64,000 nt of DNA, taken from Winogradskyella aurantia. GTDB lineage: Bacteria; Bacteroidota; Bacteroidia; Flavobacteriales; Flavobacteriaceae. A program made the position numbers and the translations under genes. This document shows positions 44,833 through 53,752 of this stretch, in pieces. The notes under the pieces are model-generated. The model was not told the DNA's origin and made no database searches. It saw nothing but the letters and a program-made list of their open reading frames with translations. Positions within the stretch are counted from its first letter, which is position 1, and each line of letters begins with the position of its first letter. The stretch covers positions 91,814 through 155,813 of the forward strand of contig NZ_NGJN01000008.1 of NCBI RefSeq assembly GCF_002266855.1. Reading direction: 5' to 3'.

Positions 44833-45831
44833 TTATAATTTATGTGGTATGAATGGATAATCTTCTTGTTCGTAAACAGCATCATACATTACGTTCTTCT
44901 CTGGAAATGGCGACTCATCCGCAAATTTTTCACACTCAGAAACCCTTGCTTTTACACGCTTATCTATTTCCTTGATTTCCTTTTCAGTAGCGTATTTCTT
45001 TTCGAGAATAATATCTTTTATCTGTGTGATTGGATCTATCTTTTTATACTCCTCAACTTCTTCCTTGGTTCTATAATGTTGCGCATCAGACATTGAATGA
45101 CCCCTGTAGCGATAGGTTTTAACTTCTAGGAACGACGGGCCTCCTTCAGTTCTTGCCCGTTCAATAGCTTCATCGAAAGCTTCAGCAACCTTTATGGGGT
45201 TCATCCCATCAACAGGACCAGAAGGCATTTCATAACCAAGGCCTAGTTTCCATATGTCCGTGTGACTGGCAGTTCTCGCAACTGATGTTCCCATCGCATA
45301 GCCATTGTTCTCACAAACAAAAACAACAGGAAGATTCCATAGCATTGCCATATTAAATGTCTCGTGTAATGAGCCCTGCCTTGCGGCTCCATCACCGAAG
45401 AAACATAAGGTCACTGCATCCCTATCATGATACTTATCTCCAAATGCCATACCAGCACCTAAAGGAATTTGACCTCCAACGATGCCATGGCCTCCGTAAA
45501 ATCTGTGTTCTTTTGAAAATATATGCATGGATCCGCCCAAACCCTGTGACGTCCCGGTTGCCTTCCCATACAATTCTGCCATAACCCGTTTTGGGTCCTC
45601 TCCCATTCCTATAGGTTGCACATGATTACGATAGGCTGTAATCATTCTATCCTTGGTTAAATCCATGGCATGTAAAGCGCCTGCCAGCACCGCTTCTTGA
45701 CCATTGTACAGGTGGAGAAAGCCTCTAACTTTCTGTTGGATGTAAACTGCAGCGAGTTTATCTTCAAACTTACGCCAGAAATACATCTCCTCATACCAGT
45801 TTAGGTAAACTTCTTTGGTTATTTTTCGCAT
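44833..45831 (-). CDS. pdhA: Pyruvate dehydrogenase E1 component, alpha subunit
   Basis: A 332-residue thiamine-diphosphate enzyme subunit. Seen: GFLHLYNGQEAVLAGALHAM (about 37), GGSMHIFSKEHRFYGGHGIV (about 98), the ThDP motif GDGAARQGSLHETFNMAMLW with VCENNGYAMGTSV, and the regulatory-loop-like YRYRGHSMSDAQHYRTKEEV. It pairs with E1-beta, encoded elsewhere, to decarboxylate pyruvate and load the lipoyl domains of the downstream-encoded E2. Confidence 0.95.
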   Translation of the reverse strand: MRKITKEVYLNWYEEMYFWRKFEDKLAAVYIQQKVRGFLHLYNGQEAVLAGALHAMDLTKDRMITAYRNHVQPIGMGEDPKRVMAELYGKATGTSQGLGGSMHIFSKEHRFYGGHGIVGGQIPLGAGMAFGDKYHDRDAVTLCFFGDGAARQGSLHETFNMAMLWNLPVVFVCENNGYAMGTSVARTASHTDIWKLGLGYEMPSGPVDGMNPIKVAEAFDEAIERARTEGGPSFLEVKTYRYRGHSMSDAQHYRTKEEVEEYKKIDPITQIKDIILEKKYATEKEIKEIDKRVKARVSECEKFADESPFPEKNVMYDAVYEQEDYPFIPHKL

Positions 45832-45860
45832 GTCTTTATAAAATCATTAAAAACGAATAA

Positions 45861-45868
45861 CAAAAATA
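45861..45868 (-). promoter_or_regulatory. Candidate -7 element of pdhA-E2
   Basis: TATTTTTG on the minus strand matches TAnnTTTG, 29 bases ahead of the pdhA ATG. No -33 element seen. Confidence 0.45.
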
Positions 45869-45943
45869 ACACTTTAGAGACGAATGTAGAAACAGTATAT
45901 CTTAAAATAATTGACCCTGATTAATATAGTATCCACGAAATCG

Positions 45944-46426
45944 TTATAGAACTGAGTTTTCAAAAAGGAGTGGCAACAAATTTGCCAAAGAGCCTGATTT
46001 AACGACCTTACCTTTGGCACCCATAAAATAAATTTCAATAGGTTTCTGTTGTTTTATCTCGTATTCTGCAATAGCCTGTCTACAAGCACCGCAAGGCGCT
46101 ATAGGTTTATCCGTAACCTTATTCCTTGATGAAGCTGTTAATGCCATCATTCTCATGTTTACATTCGGAAACTTAGCATTCGCATAATAAATGGCGGTAC
46201 GCTCGGCGCATAAGCCTGAAGGGTAGGAGGCATTTTCTTGATTACTACCCACTATAATTTCATCATTTTCAAGAAGTATTGCTGCTCCAACATTAAATTT
46301 TGAATAAGGCGCATAGGCTGCTTCCCTAACCTCAACTGCTTTTTTCATTAAGGATTGCACCTGAACAGGTAGCTCAGAAATATCTTCATAAACTTCTAAC
46401 CTTGTCTCTATTTTTACTTCTTTCAT
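45944..46426 (-). CDS. cdd: Cytidine deaminase
   Basis: A 160-residue homotetramer-type cytidine deaminase of pyrimidine salvage. Zinc and catalytic residues: CAERTAIYYANAKFPN (Cys and Glu, about 77-79) and PCGACRQAIAEYE (two Cys, about 112-115); PYSKFNVGAAILLE is the substrate-binding region. The ATG at 46426 is used, since the in-frame upstream start at 46468 lies inside the terminator hairpin of porV. Transcribed in the same direction as porV. Confidence 0.94.
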   Translation of the reverse strand: MKEVKIETRLEVYEDISELPVQVQSLMKKAVEVREAAYAPYSKFNVGAAILLENDEIIVGSNQENASYPSGLCAERTAIYYANAKFPNVNMRMMALTASSRNKVTDKPIAPCGACRQAIAEYEIKQQKPIEIYFMGAKGKVVKSGSLANLLPLLFENSVL

Positions 46427-46444
46427 GTTGCTTCTTCTTTTAGA

Positions 46445-46486
46445 CAAAAAAACTATTGCCTTTTTCAAAACAATAGTTTTTTTTAT
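46445..46486 (-). terminator. Intrinsic terminator after porV
   Basis: Stem AACTATTG/CAATAGTT extended by A and T runs, loop of 12 bases; T-run on the minus strand follows. Placed between porV (stop 46506) and cdd (ATG 46426), so any porV to cdd transcript must read through it. Confidence 0.75.
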
Positions 46487-46505
46487 AACTAAAATGCTTT
46501 AAAAC

Positions 46506-47771
46506 CTAATATTCATTGTACTCACCAGCCCCAAAATTAAATGTCAATGAAAAACGTAAGGTATTTTCTAATGGACTCTGTACTTGAGATGCTGAAAACA
46601 GATAAGACAGGTCTATATTTATGGTTGTATACTTAAACCCAGCTCCCAATGTAAAAAACTTTCGGGCTCCTTTATCGTCTGCTTCATTGAAGTAACCTGC
46701 CCTAAACGCAAACGAATCTTGATAGGTGTATTCTGCACCCAATGCCCATGTAAACTCTCTTAGTTCTTCACTGAAACCTCCAGGAGCATCTCCGAACGAT
46801 TGGAAAACACCTGTTAAAAATCCAACATCATTGTCTTGGCCATCAATAATATATGTATTGTTGGTTATAGAGGCTTCCTCTTGTTCAGGGGTTTGAAAAT
46901 CACCGTCATCTGGATTAAAAACGCCATCTCCGTTTTCATCTGTAAATACAATCCTATTACCCCTTAAAGGTGGGGTTGGTACAAGATATTTTGTAACTTC
47001 ACCTGTAACGGCGAGTTGGTTATATTCATCAAATATGAAATCAAACCCACCTCCAAGTCTTAGTATGGTTGGTTGAAAAACTTCACTTGCGCCATCGTCA
47101 TAACTAAATTTAGGTCCTAAATTCTGTATGGCAAATCCTGCTCTCCAGCGTCCATTAAAATCATTGTAAGCCTGTTCTTCACTTTGATAATATCCCGTTA
47201 TATCCGCCCCAAAAGTACTACCTGGGTTTGCGTTGGGATCTACTGTATCAATACGCAATGCCGACCTCATGTAGCGCAAGGCTACAGCCATGGCAAATTG
47301 GTCACTTAAGCGCAAAGAGTAAGCTAAATCAATAGCGTATTCGTTTGGTTTTACGGCAATACCCGGATCGTTAGCATCTTGGGTTAACACAATTTCACCT
47401 AGCGAGAAAAACTTTACACTCCCAGAAAATGCACTAAACTCATTAATTCTGTTATAATACGTTGCGTAGCTCAAGGAGATGTCATTAACAAGTCTAGTAA
47501 GATATGGAGTATAACTAAGACCTAAGCCAGATTTAGACTCTGAAAAGGCGTATTTCGCTGCGTTCCATTGTTGTGAAAATCCATCAACGGAGGTTGCGAC
47601 ACCAATATCTCCCATACCAGATGACCTAGCATCGGGAGCGACCAGCATAAAAGGCATACCAGTTGTTATAACTCTACTGTCATTAGGGTTTGGAATTAAT
47701 TGGACTGTATTTTGTGCAAATGAGAGATTAAGCGCAGTTAAAGTAATTAGGGTAAATACGTATTTCTTCAT
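46506..47771 (-). CDS. porV: Type IX secretion outer-membrane protein PorV (LptO)
   Basis: A 421-residue FadL-like beta-barrel with signal peptide (MKKYVFTLITLTALNLSFAQ). Characteristic PorV features: ITTGMPFMLVAPDARSSGMG near residue 35, GDIGVATSVDGFSQQWNAAK, a strand pattern through the protein, and terminal FSLTFNFGAGEYNEY. PorV carries T9SS cargo to the attachment complex with PorU. It follows porU and has its own promoter at 47819-47848. Confidence 0.95.
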   Translation of the reverse strand: MKKYVFTLITLTALNLSFAQNTVQLIPNPNDSRVITTGMPFMLVAPDARSSGMGDIGVATSVDGFSQQWNAAKYAFSESKSGLGLSYTPYLTRLVNDISLSYATYYNRINEFSAFSGSVKFFSLGEIVLTQDANDPGIAVKPNEYAIDLAYSLRLSDQFAMAVALRYMRSALRIDTVDPNANPGSTFGADITGYYQSEEQAYNDFNGRWRAGFAIQNLGPKFSYDDGASEVFQPTILRLGGGFDFIFDEYNQLAVTGEVTKYLVPTPPLRGNRIVFTDENGDGVFNPDDGDFQTPEQEEASITNNTYIIDGQDNDVGFLTGVFQSFGDAPGGFSEELREFTWALGAEYTYQDSFAFRAGYFNEADDKGARKFFTLGAGFKYTTINIDLSYLFSASQVQSPLENTLRFSLTFNFGAGEYNEY

Positions 47772-47818
47772 CGTTGTCTTTGTTATTAATGCATACGTGC
47801 AGGCATTAATTTGGTTAG

Positions 47819-47848
47819 CAAATATAATTGATTATTATAGTATTACAA
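47819..47848 (-). promoter_or_regulatory. Promoter of porV inside the end of porU
   Basis: TTG (47848-47846), 19 bases, TATATTTG (47826-47819) on the minus strand. The -33 part lies in the last codons of porU and the -7 box in the porU-porV gap. A leader of about 40 bases follows. Both elements match the flavobacterial consensus. Confidence 0.65.
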
Positions 47849-50800
47849 GTTTTTGTATTTTTTCAACTTGTTTATTTAAACGGTTAGATTTCACTTTTAG
47901 TTTATAGACATACACACCTTTTCCAATTTTGTCACCAAAATCATCTCTACCGTCCCATACAATGTCCTTTGATAGTGAACTGACAGTTTTACCACCTCCT
48001 GTTGTTTGTCCATTTAAAGTTCTTACTAGCTTTCCTGAAATTGTGAAAATCTGAACTGAAATATCCAACGGCTCTGAACTATTATGATTGAACCAAAACT
48101 CAGTGTAATTGACAAATGGATTTGGGTAATTCAATACATTGTTAATTACGAGCTCTTCATCCTTATCAAAAACAGTGAACTGTATTTCAGCCGTTGACGA
48201 GTTATTGTAAACATCCCAGGCTTTTAAGGTGAGGGTATGTGGGCCAGGTTCTAAATCCCTAAACAGATAACTAACCTTTCCGTTAGTGTAATCGTCTACG
48301 TTAGCTTGGTAATAATCATTTAAAATTATAGGATTGGTTTCATCCCCATCAATAATTGCAGTGATGTCATGTCCTATACCGCTAGCTGTATTAATACCAT
48401 TTTCATCTTGAAGATTTGCCAAAAACGTTGGCGATTCATTGGTAATACCGCCAGAGACAAAGTTTTCGTCATTCATAAATAAATTGATTACCGGGCCTAT
48501 ATTATCCTCTGGCGCATTTTCATTGATACCTCCAATAGGTATATTTAAATTAGCACCAGTCTCATCGGATAGTGGATTATTCGTCTGGGCATAAAAGCTT
48601 ATCTTTCCATTACCTACGGGTATTGCAATATCTCTAGGCACAACAAAATCAAACTCGAATTGACCATTTTCAATAGTAGCTTGTCCCTTAAATAAGATTT
48701 CTCCAAGTGTAGTATAATTTAAAATTATTGTCCCCGTATTATCGGTTATGCCGTCATTAGCAAGAGTTTGACGTTGTATGGGTTTATCAAAAACCGTTGC
48801 GGTTAAAACACCGTTGTAATTAGATAATAGGTTTCCATTTTCATCAGTCACCTCACCAGCTAATTTTGTATAACTTAATGCTTTTAGCGTATCTATAGAT
48901 TGGGTGATTTCTACATCATTCACTTTAGTTAGCCTAATATCTGGCTTCGGAATTGCTAATTTCATGGCTGGGTCACCAATGAGATATACCAGTCGCTTTT
49001 GGCTTATACCAGCAATATTATTATCTACCTTGGTTAATCTAAGCGCTTCTCCTATGGAAGGATAATCATTTGAACCGAAAGCAAATAGATAATCATCCAG
49101 CACTTCATTATAAGAAACTCCCACCGTTACAAAAATTTGGCGGGTCGTTGTTATTAATGCTATTGCCCCTCCTCTGGTGTTCCAGAAGGTAAATTCTCCT
49201 GCAGTTGTTCTATTAGGGTCATCAAACTTAGTATACTCGCAAGTTACGGTTACGAATAAATTGTATTTACAAATATTGTTAACTTCTTGAGCATCAAACT
49301 TATCAAAAATACGCTCCTTTGCCAGACCATCCTCACCGCCATGACCAAAATAATTGACGACCAACGCACCAACTTCAATAGCATCCTTTATGGCTTTATT
49401 CACTTCTGGATATCGATTGCCCGCCGCAGAGGATTCCTGTTCAAACGCATCAGAATGAATTTTAATGACATTCATGAAAGATTTTTCCTCTTCAAGCGTA
49501 GTTCCCAAACCATCTGTTGTTTCTTGAAGAATTCTTTCCCATTGTATATCAACATCATCCGAAATCAATATTACATTATTTCTCCAATTTCCATAGGATT
49601 CTGGCTCATAATAAGATTCAATCTTATCTACCATTTCCTTAGCACGTTGCAGATTTTCTGCCAAGATTCTCCCAACAGCAATATCGAGCCTATCGGCACT
49701 AGTCATGGTACCCTCATTGATGTCTAGCATTCCATAAAAATCGTCTGACACAAAAGAATTGGTAAGGCTAAAGCTATTTGCAGAGTACCAAGCTGGCACA
49801 ATATTGGTGTTGTTTCTTATTCTATTCTTATAATCGTATGAGCCATCACCAAACAAACATAGATATTTAAGCCTTCTATCTGGTGAACTTGCATTATCAT
49901 AAACATATTTGACAAAATTTCTTATTGCGGCGATATCTTGGCTACCCGTACTGAATTCATTATAGATTTGACTCAGCTCAACCACCTTAACGTTCAAGCT
50001 ATACTGGTTTCTATTGATTTGGGCCAATCGTTCCGCCTGAGATAAAAATTGATTTGGTGCAAGTATTATGTAATCAACATCCTGAAATTGGCCTTGTGCA
50101 TTATTGAAAATTGTGCCTTTCAAATTTTGATTGGCAACAGTTGTTCTTGAATCACTCAATGGTTGAAAAGCATCAGAAACTGAAAACGCCAAATAAACAC
50201 GCTCTTCACCTGATGGTGCTTTAAACGCTAACTCACCTTCGGAGCCAGCATTGATTCGAGAGGTGACATTAAACCGATCTGTAATATCCCAAACCTCGTT
50301 AACTAAAGACGCATTGGACAAATTATACTCTACAATCCCAGGTGTTGTATTAACAAGTCCGTTTTTAAAAATGAGCTGATCACCCTCGTAGCGCAAACCT
50401 CGTGTTGCTTCTACATTAATATAATCTAAATAACCTATTGCAGAAGGATTACCGTTATTATTGTAACTTAATGTAATAGTTAGGCCGTCAGAAGATAGAT
50501 TTATAGGCTGGTTATAAATAGCAGAACTCCCCAATACAGAACTCGATGTTATGGCATTTAAGGATAGGTTGGCTACTGAACTCCCATTCACATTAATTGC
50601 CATACTTGTAGAAAGTTCTGCAACCGCTCCAACAACAATTCTTAAGTTTACTGGTTCACTCGTGTCTAAATTAGGGAACTCAAACTCATAGGTGCGCTCA
50701 CTTTCGATATCAAATTTATCTCCAAACCAACGCCTTCCTAACTTAGCGAGGTTATACTCGTCTACCTCATAAAACTGATAATCCTGGAATGTATTAACAG

Positions 50801-51689
50801 TAAAATCGGCAGGTGTATTTATAGTTGGCATTGGCTGTATGCGCTTTCCATTGCCTGAACTCACGTTCACATAATAATAAGTTTTATCAGAATACAAGTT
50901 GACATTAGTATCACTTTCCGTATTATAGGTATCAGGTCCTTCTCCATAGAACAATATATAATCACCATTATCGAAACGCCCGTCCTCTTCACCTACAAAT
51001 TTTACAGCATTCTCAACTGGGTCTATAGGATAATTGGCAGAATTCGCATAAGGCAACATTCTGCCACCGTTGCCATATATCTTTATACTTCTTGGGTCTA
51101 CGGCATTGGTATTAATACCTAAGTTATTAAGAAAACTCTTGCTTAAACGGAATAAACCGGTTCTTTCTATATAAAATCGATACCACTGTCCTGAGCTTAA
51201 AACTGAATTAACTACAGCGCTTTGATTTGAGTTAAACACGGCATTTCTGCCAAGCGCTGCGTTGTATTCCAAAGTAAAGGAAGTTATTTTTTTAAAAACG
51301 CCTTTATCATTTACAATTGGACTTAACTCCATATAATACGATTGTTTCCCTCTTGCATTAGTATTGTAAACTTTAAGTTTGGGACTATTGGGAATCAAGT
51401 TTGGATTCAAATTTTTTAAATCAGCACTTGAAATAGTCTCATAAGTCACATTGGAGAGTCGCGCAGAGTTTTCGTCGATATTACCACCAATAGCTTCCCA
51501 CTGATTAAAATAAACCAAGCCATTAATATGGTCGTAGTTAAAATGCTTTGCTTCAAATGCCGGCACTTCAATTTTTCCGAATTCGTTTTCAAGTTTCTTG
51601 TGGCCCGTCCATTTTATTTCAAATTGTTTTTGTTGGGCATAACCCGACATAAAAATGAACATTATAAGGAGCACCAAGCAATTTCTCAT
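47835..51689 (-). CDS. porU: Type IX secretion sortase PorU (C25 family)
   Basis: A 1284-residue surface protease that removes C-terminal sorting domains of T9SS cargo. ATG at 51689 opens a typical signal peptide (MRNCLVLLIMFIFMSGYAQQ); an in-frame ATG at 51719 would add ten hydrophilic residues and cannot be excluded. The gingipain-like C25 domain has catalytic His in VNYFGHGGEDG (about 780) and Cys in VTCEYTKFD (about 815). The C-terminal part has beta-sandwich domains and an end (WDGRDDFGDKIGKGVYVYKL) like a T9SS C-terminal domain, as known for PorU itself. Confidence 0.95.
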   Translation of the reverse strand: MRNCLVLLIMFIFMSGYAQQKQFEIKWTGHKKLENEFGKIEVPAFEAKHFNYDHINGLVYFNQWEAIGGNIDENSARLSNVTYETISSADLKNLNPNLIPNSPKLKVYNTNARGKQSYYMELSPIVNDKGVFKKITSFTLEYNAALGRNAVFNSNQSAVVNSVLSSGQWYRFYIERTGLFRLSKSFLNNLGINTNAVDPRSIKIYGNGGRMLPYANSANYPIDPVENAVKFVGEEDGRFDNGDYILFYGEGPDTYNTESDTNVNLYSDKTYYYVNVSSGNGKRIQPMPTINTPADFTVNTFQDYQFYEVDEYNLAKLGRRWFGDKFDIESERTYEFEFPNLDTSEPVNLRIVVGAVAELSTSMAINVNGSSVANLSLNAITSSSVLGSSAIYNQPINLSSDGLTITLSYNNNGNPSAIGYLDYINVEATRGLRYEGDQLIFKNGLVNTTPGIVEYNLSNASLVNEVWDITDRFNVTSRINAGSEGELAFKAPSGEERVYLAFSVSDAFQPLSDSRTTVANQNLKGTIFNNAQGQFQDVDYIILAPNQFLSQAERLAQINRNQYSLNVKVVELSQIYNEFSTGSQDIAAIRNFVKYVYDNASSPDRRLKYLCLFGDGSYDYKNRIRNNTNIVPAWYSANSFSLTNSFVSDDFYGMLDINEGTMTSADRLDIAVGRILAENLQRAKEMVDKIESYYEPESYGNWRNNVILISDDVDIQWERILQETTDGLGTTLEEEKSFMNVIKIHSDAFEQESSAAGNRYPEVNKAIKDAIEVGALVVNYFGHGGEDGLAKERIFDKFDAQEVNNICKYNLFVTVTCEYTKFDDPNRTTAGEFTFWNTRGGAIALITTTRQIFVTVGVSYNEVLDDYLFAFGSNDYPSIGEALRLTKVDNNIAGISQKRLVYLIGDPAMKLAIPKPDIRLTKVNDVEITQSIDTLKALSYTKLAGEVTDENGNLLSNYNGVLTATVFDKPIQRQTLANDGITDNTGTIILNYTTLGEILFKGQATIENGQFEFDFVVPRDIAIPVGNGKISFYAQTNNPLSDETGANLNIPIGGINENAPEDNIGPVINLFMNDENFVSGGITNESPTFLANLQDENGINTASGIGHDITAIIDGDETNPIILNDYYQANVDDYTNGKVSYLFRDLEPGPHTLTLKAWDVYNNSSTAEIQFTVFDKDEELVINNVLNYPNPFVNYTEFWFNHNSSEPLDISVQIFTISGKLVRTLNGQTTGGGKTVSSLSKDIVWDGRDDFGDKIGKGVYVYKLKVKSNRLNKQVEKIQKLVIL

Positions 51690-51719
51690 CACATCATCAA
51701 TTTTTATTTTAGCGCACAT

Positions 51720-52004
51720 CTAAGTTTAACGACGCACAAAAACATGAAATCCCAATAAATTAACGTCGATAAATAATGGTTATTATGAGCTAGCAATTTT
51801 AAATTCAAAAGTACAACAATAATTTAATTTTGGATTCGTTTAATAAGGGTGAATTACACCGATAAAAACGGCAAAAATCCGTTGTTGTGTTCAAAAAAAA
51901 GGATGAAATGCACATTTTTTTGCATTTTGACCCAAAAAAAAGTTGTTAGTTTACCTTTAATTGTTATATTGCGACTCTAAAATTTAACGAGCTTACTTAA
52001 ACTT
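51720..52004. other. Divergent porU-gldJ intergenic region with two small hairpins
   Basis: 285 bases without a gene. A candidate porU -7 box TACTTTTG lies at 51813-51806 (minus). Two small inverted repeats lie nearer gldJ: AACGG/CCGTT at 51867-51883 and AAATGCA/TGCATTT at 51906-51927. For gldJ the best -7 candidates are imperfect (TACCTTTA about 51953, TATATTGC about 51966), the latter with a TTG 19 bases upstream. Confidence 0.5.
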
Positions 52005-53687
52005 ATGGATATGAAAAATGTCTCAAACCTCAAATTACTATGTATACTGATGCTCTGTTCGGCATTTGTTGGCTGTAAAAGATCATCTGGTTCTGGTAAC
52101 GTTGATAGCGCTACTGGATGGAAAATCAATGATAAGCAAGGTGGTTTTCAATACAACACCAATTTTAAAGAACAGGAAACCCCACCTGGAACGGCTTTCA
52201 TTGAAGGCGGAACCTTTACAATGGGTAAAGTACAAGACGACCCTATGCACGATTGGAATAACACTCCAACTCAGCAGCACATCCAATCGTTTTATATGGA
52301 TGAAACCGAGGTGACCAACTTAAATTATCTATTTTACTTAGATTATTTAAAAAGCGTGTATCCTCCAGACGACCCCAACTATGCTTTAATATATAAGGGC
52401 GCTTTACCAGATACCCTGGTTTGGAGAAATAGATTAGGTTATAACGAAATGATGACCGAAAATTATTTGCGCCATCCCGGTTACGCCAATTACCCTGTAG
52501 TAGGTGTGAGTTGGATTCAAGCTGTGGAATACGCCAATTGGAGAACGGATCGTGTAGCTGAATTAGCCTTACAAGAAGCAGGATACCTTAAACGTGACGC
52601 ACAATATACTGATGTCAACGCAGAAAGTACCTTTAGTACTGATACCTACATTAATGCACCTTCCCAAACCTATGGTGGAAATGACGAGGTACTTCAAGGC
52701 GGAAAACGCAAGCCTCAAACTGATGCTGATGGTAACCCTATAAATGTATACGCTAAAAGAGAGTCAGGAATTATCCCCGTAAAATTTAGATTACCAACGG
52801 AAGCAGAATGGGAATATGCGGCACTTGGTTTAAGCGAACTTAGAGAATACAATGTCTATAGAGGACGTAAAAAATATCCATGGGATGGACAATATACAAG
52901 GTCAGGAAAACGTGTAAACCGCGGTGACCAGCTCGCTAATTTCAAGCAAGGCAAAGGTGATTATGGTGGTATTGCAGGATGGTCCGACGATGGTGCCGAT
53001 ATAACTGCTGAAGTAAAATCTTATGAGCCTAACGATTACGGGTTATATGATATGGCCGGTAATGTTGCCGAATGGGTTGCCGATGTCTACAGACCCATTG
53101 TAGATGATGAATTTAATGACTTCAATTATTATAGAGGGAATGTGTATACTAAAAATGCATTGAATGATGATGGTACCGTTAAAATTGTAAGTACATCAGA
53201 AATTGTTTATGATACCTTAAGTAATGGTAGAATTATTGCTCGTGATCTTCCTGGAGAAATTGCAAAAATTCCAATTGATGACGAAGAAACCTATCTAAGA
53301 TCCAACTTTGATAAAAGTGATAACAGAAACTTTAGGGATGGAGACAAAAGGTCTTCAAGATATTACAGAGAGAGTTTTGATGAAGGTGTTGCTAGTAACG
53401 AGAACTCAACACGTAAAATGTACAACTCTCCGAAACATATGGTTCAAGTAGATTCTGTAGATGGAAAACTCGTAAGACAGTACGATGAGTCTAATAACAG
53501 AACATCCTTAATCAATGATGAGGTAAGAGTTTACAAAGGTGGTTCTTGGAGAGACAGGGCCTATTGGATTGACCCCGCTCAACGACGCTACTTCCCGCAA
53601 GATATGGCGACAGACTATATCGGATTTAGATGTGCTGTTTCTAGGGTAGGCTCAAAATCACAAAGCCGCAGTAAAAAACGTAATTAA
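52005..53687 (+). CDS. gldJ: Gliding motility lipoprotein GldJ
   Basis: A 560-residue lipoprotein needed for gliding and T9SS function in Flavobacterium. The signal ends FVGC (lipid Cys about 24). A formylglycine-generating-enzyme/sulfatase-modifying-factor fold follows: FIEGGTFTMGKVQDDPMHDW (about 65), YMDETEVTNLNYLFYLDYLK, PVVGVSWIQAVEYANWRTDR (about 165), FRLPTEAEWEYAAL (about 263), YDMAGNVAEWVADVY, and VYKGGSWRDRAYW near the end. Position beside porU-porV is the conserved order in Flavobacteriaceae. A second Met at codon 3 is an alternative start. Confidence 0.96.
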   Translation: MDMKNVSNLKLLCILMLCSAFVGCKRSSGSGNVDSATGWKINDKQGGFQYNTNFKEQETPPGTAFIEGGTFTMGKVQDDPMHDWNNTPTQQHIQSFYMDETEVTNLNYLFYLDYLKSVYPPDDPNYALIYKGALPDTLVWRNRLGYNEMMTENYLRHPGYANYPVVGVSWIQAVEYANWRTDRVAELALQEAGYLKRDAQYTDVNAESTFSTDTYINAPSQTYGGNDEVLQGGKRKPQTDADGNPINVYAKRESGIIPVKFRLPTEAEWEYAALGLSELREYNVYRGRKKYPWDGQYTRSGKRVNRGDQLANFKQGKGDYGGIAGWSDDGADITAEVKSYEPNDYGLYDMAGNVAEWVADVYRPIVDDEFNDFNYYRGNVYTKNALNDDGTVKIVSTSEIVYDTLSNGRIIARDLPGEIAKIPIDDEETYLRSNFDKSDNRNFRDGDKRSSRYYRESFDEGVASNENSTRKMYNSPKHMVQVDSVDGKLVRQYDESNNRTSLINDEVRVYKGGSWRDRAYWIDPAQRRYFPQDMATDYIGFRCAVSRVGSKSQSRSKKRN

Positions 53688-53704
53688 TTATATTGAAAAT
53701 TTAT

Positions 53705-53740
53705 TAAAAAAAGTCCTGATGAAATCATCAGGACTTTTTT
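53705..53740 (+). terminator. Intrinsic terminator after gldJ
   Basis: Perfect 11-base stem AGTCCTGATGA/TCATCAGGACT with two-base spacer, preceded by an A-run and followed by T6. Ends 13 bases before the murF start. Confidence 0.92.
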
Positions 53741-53752
53741 ATTTTAGGGCTC

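Noticed and set aside
46427..46468. Longer cytidine deaminase start at 46468
   Set aside because: It falls within the porV terminator hairpin and precedes the conserved N-terminus.
49287..49727. 146-codon open frame on the plus strand within porU
   Set aside because: Antisense to the conserved C25 catalytic domain; no start signals or recognisable family.
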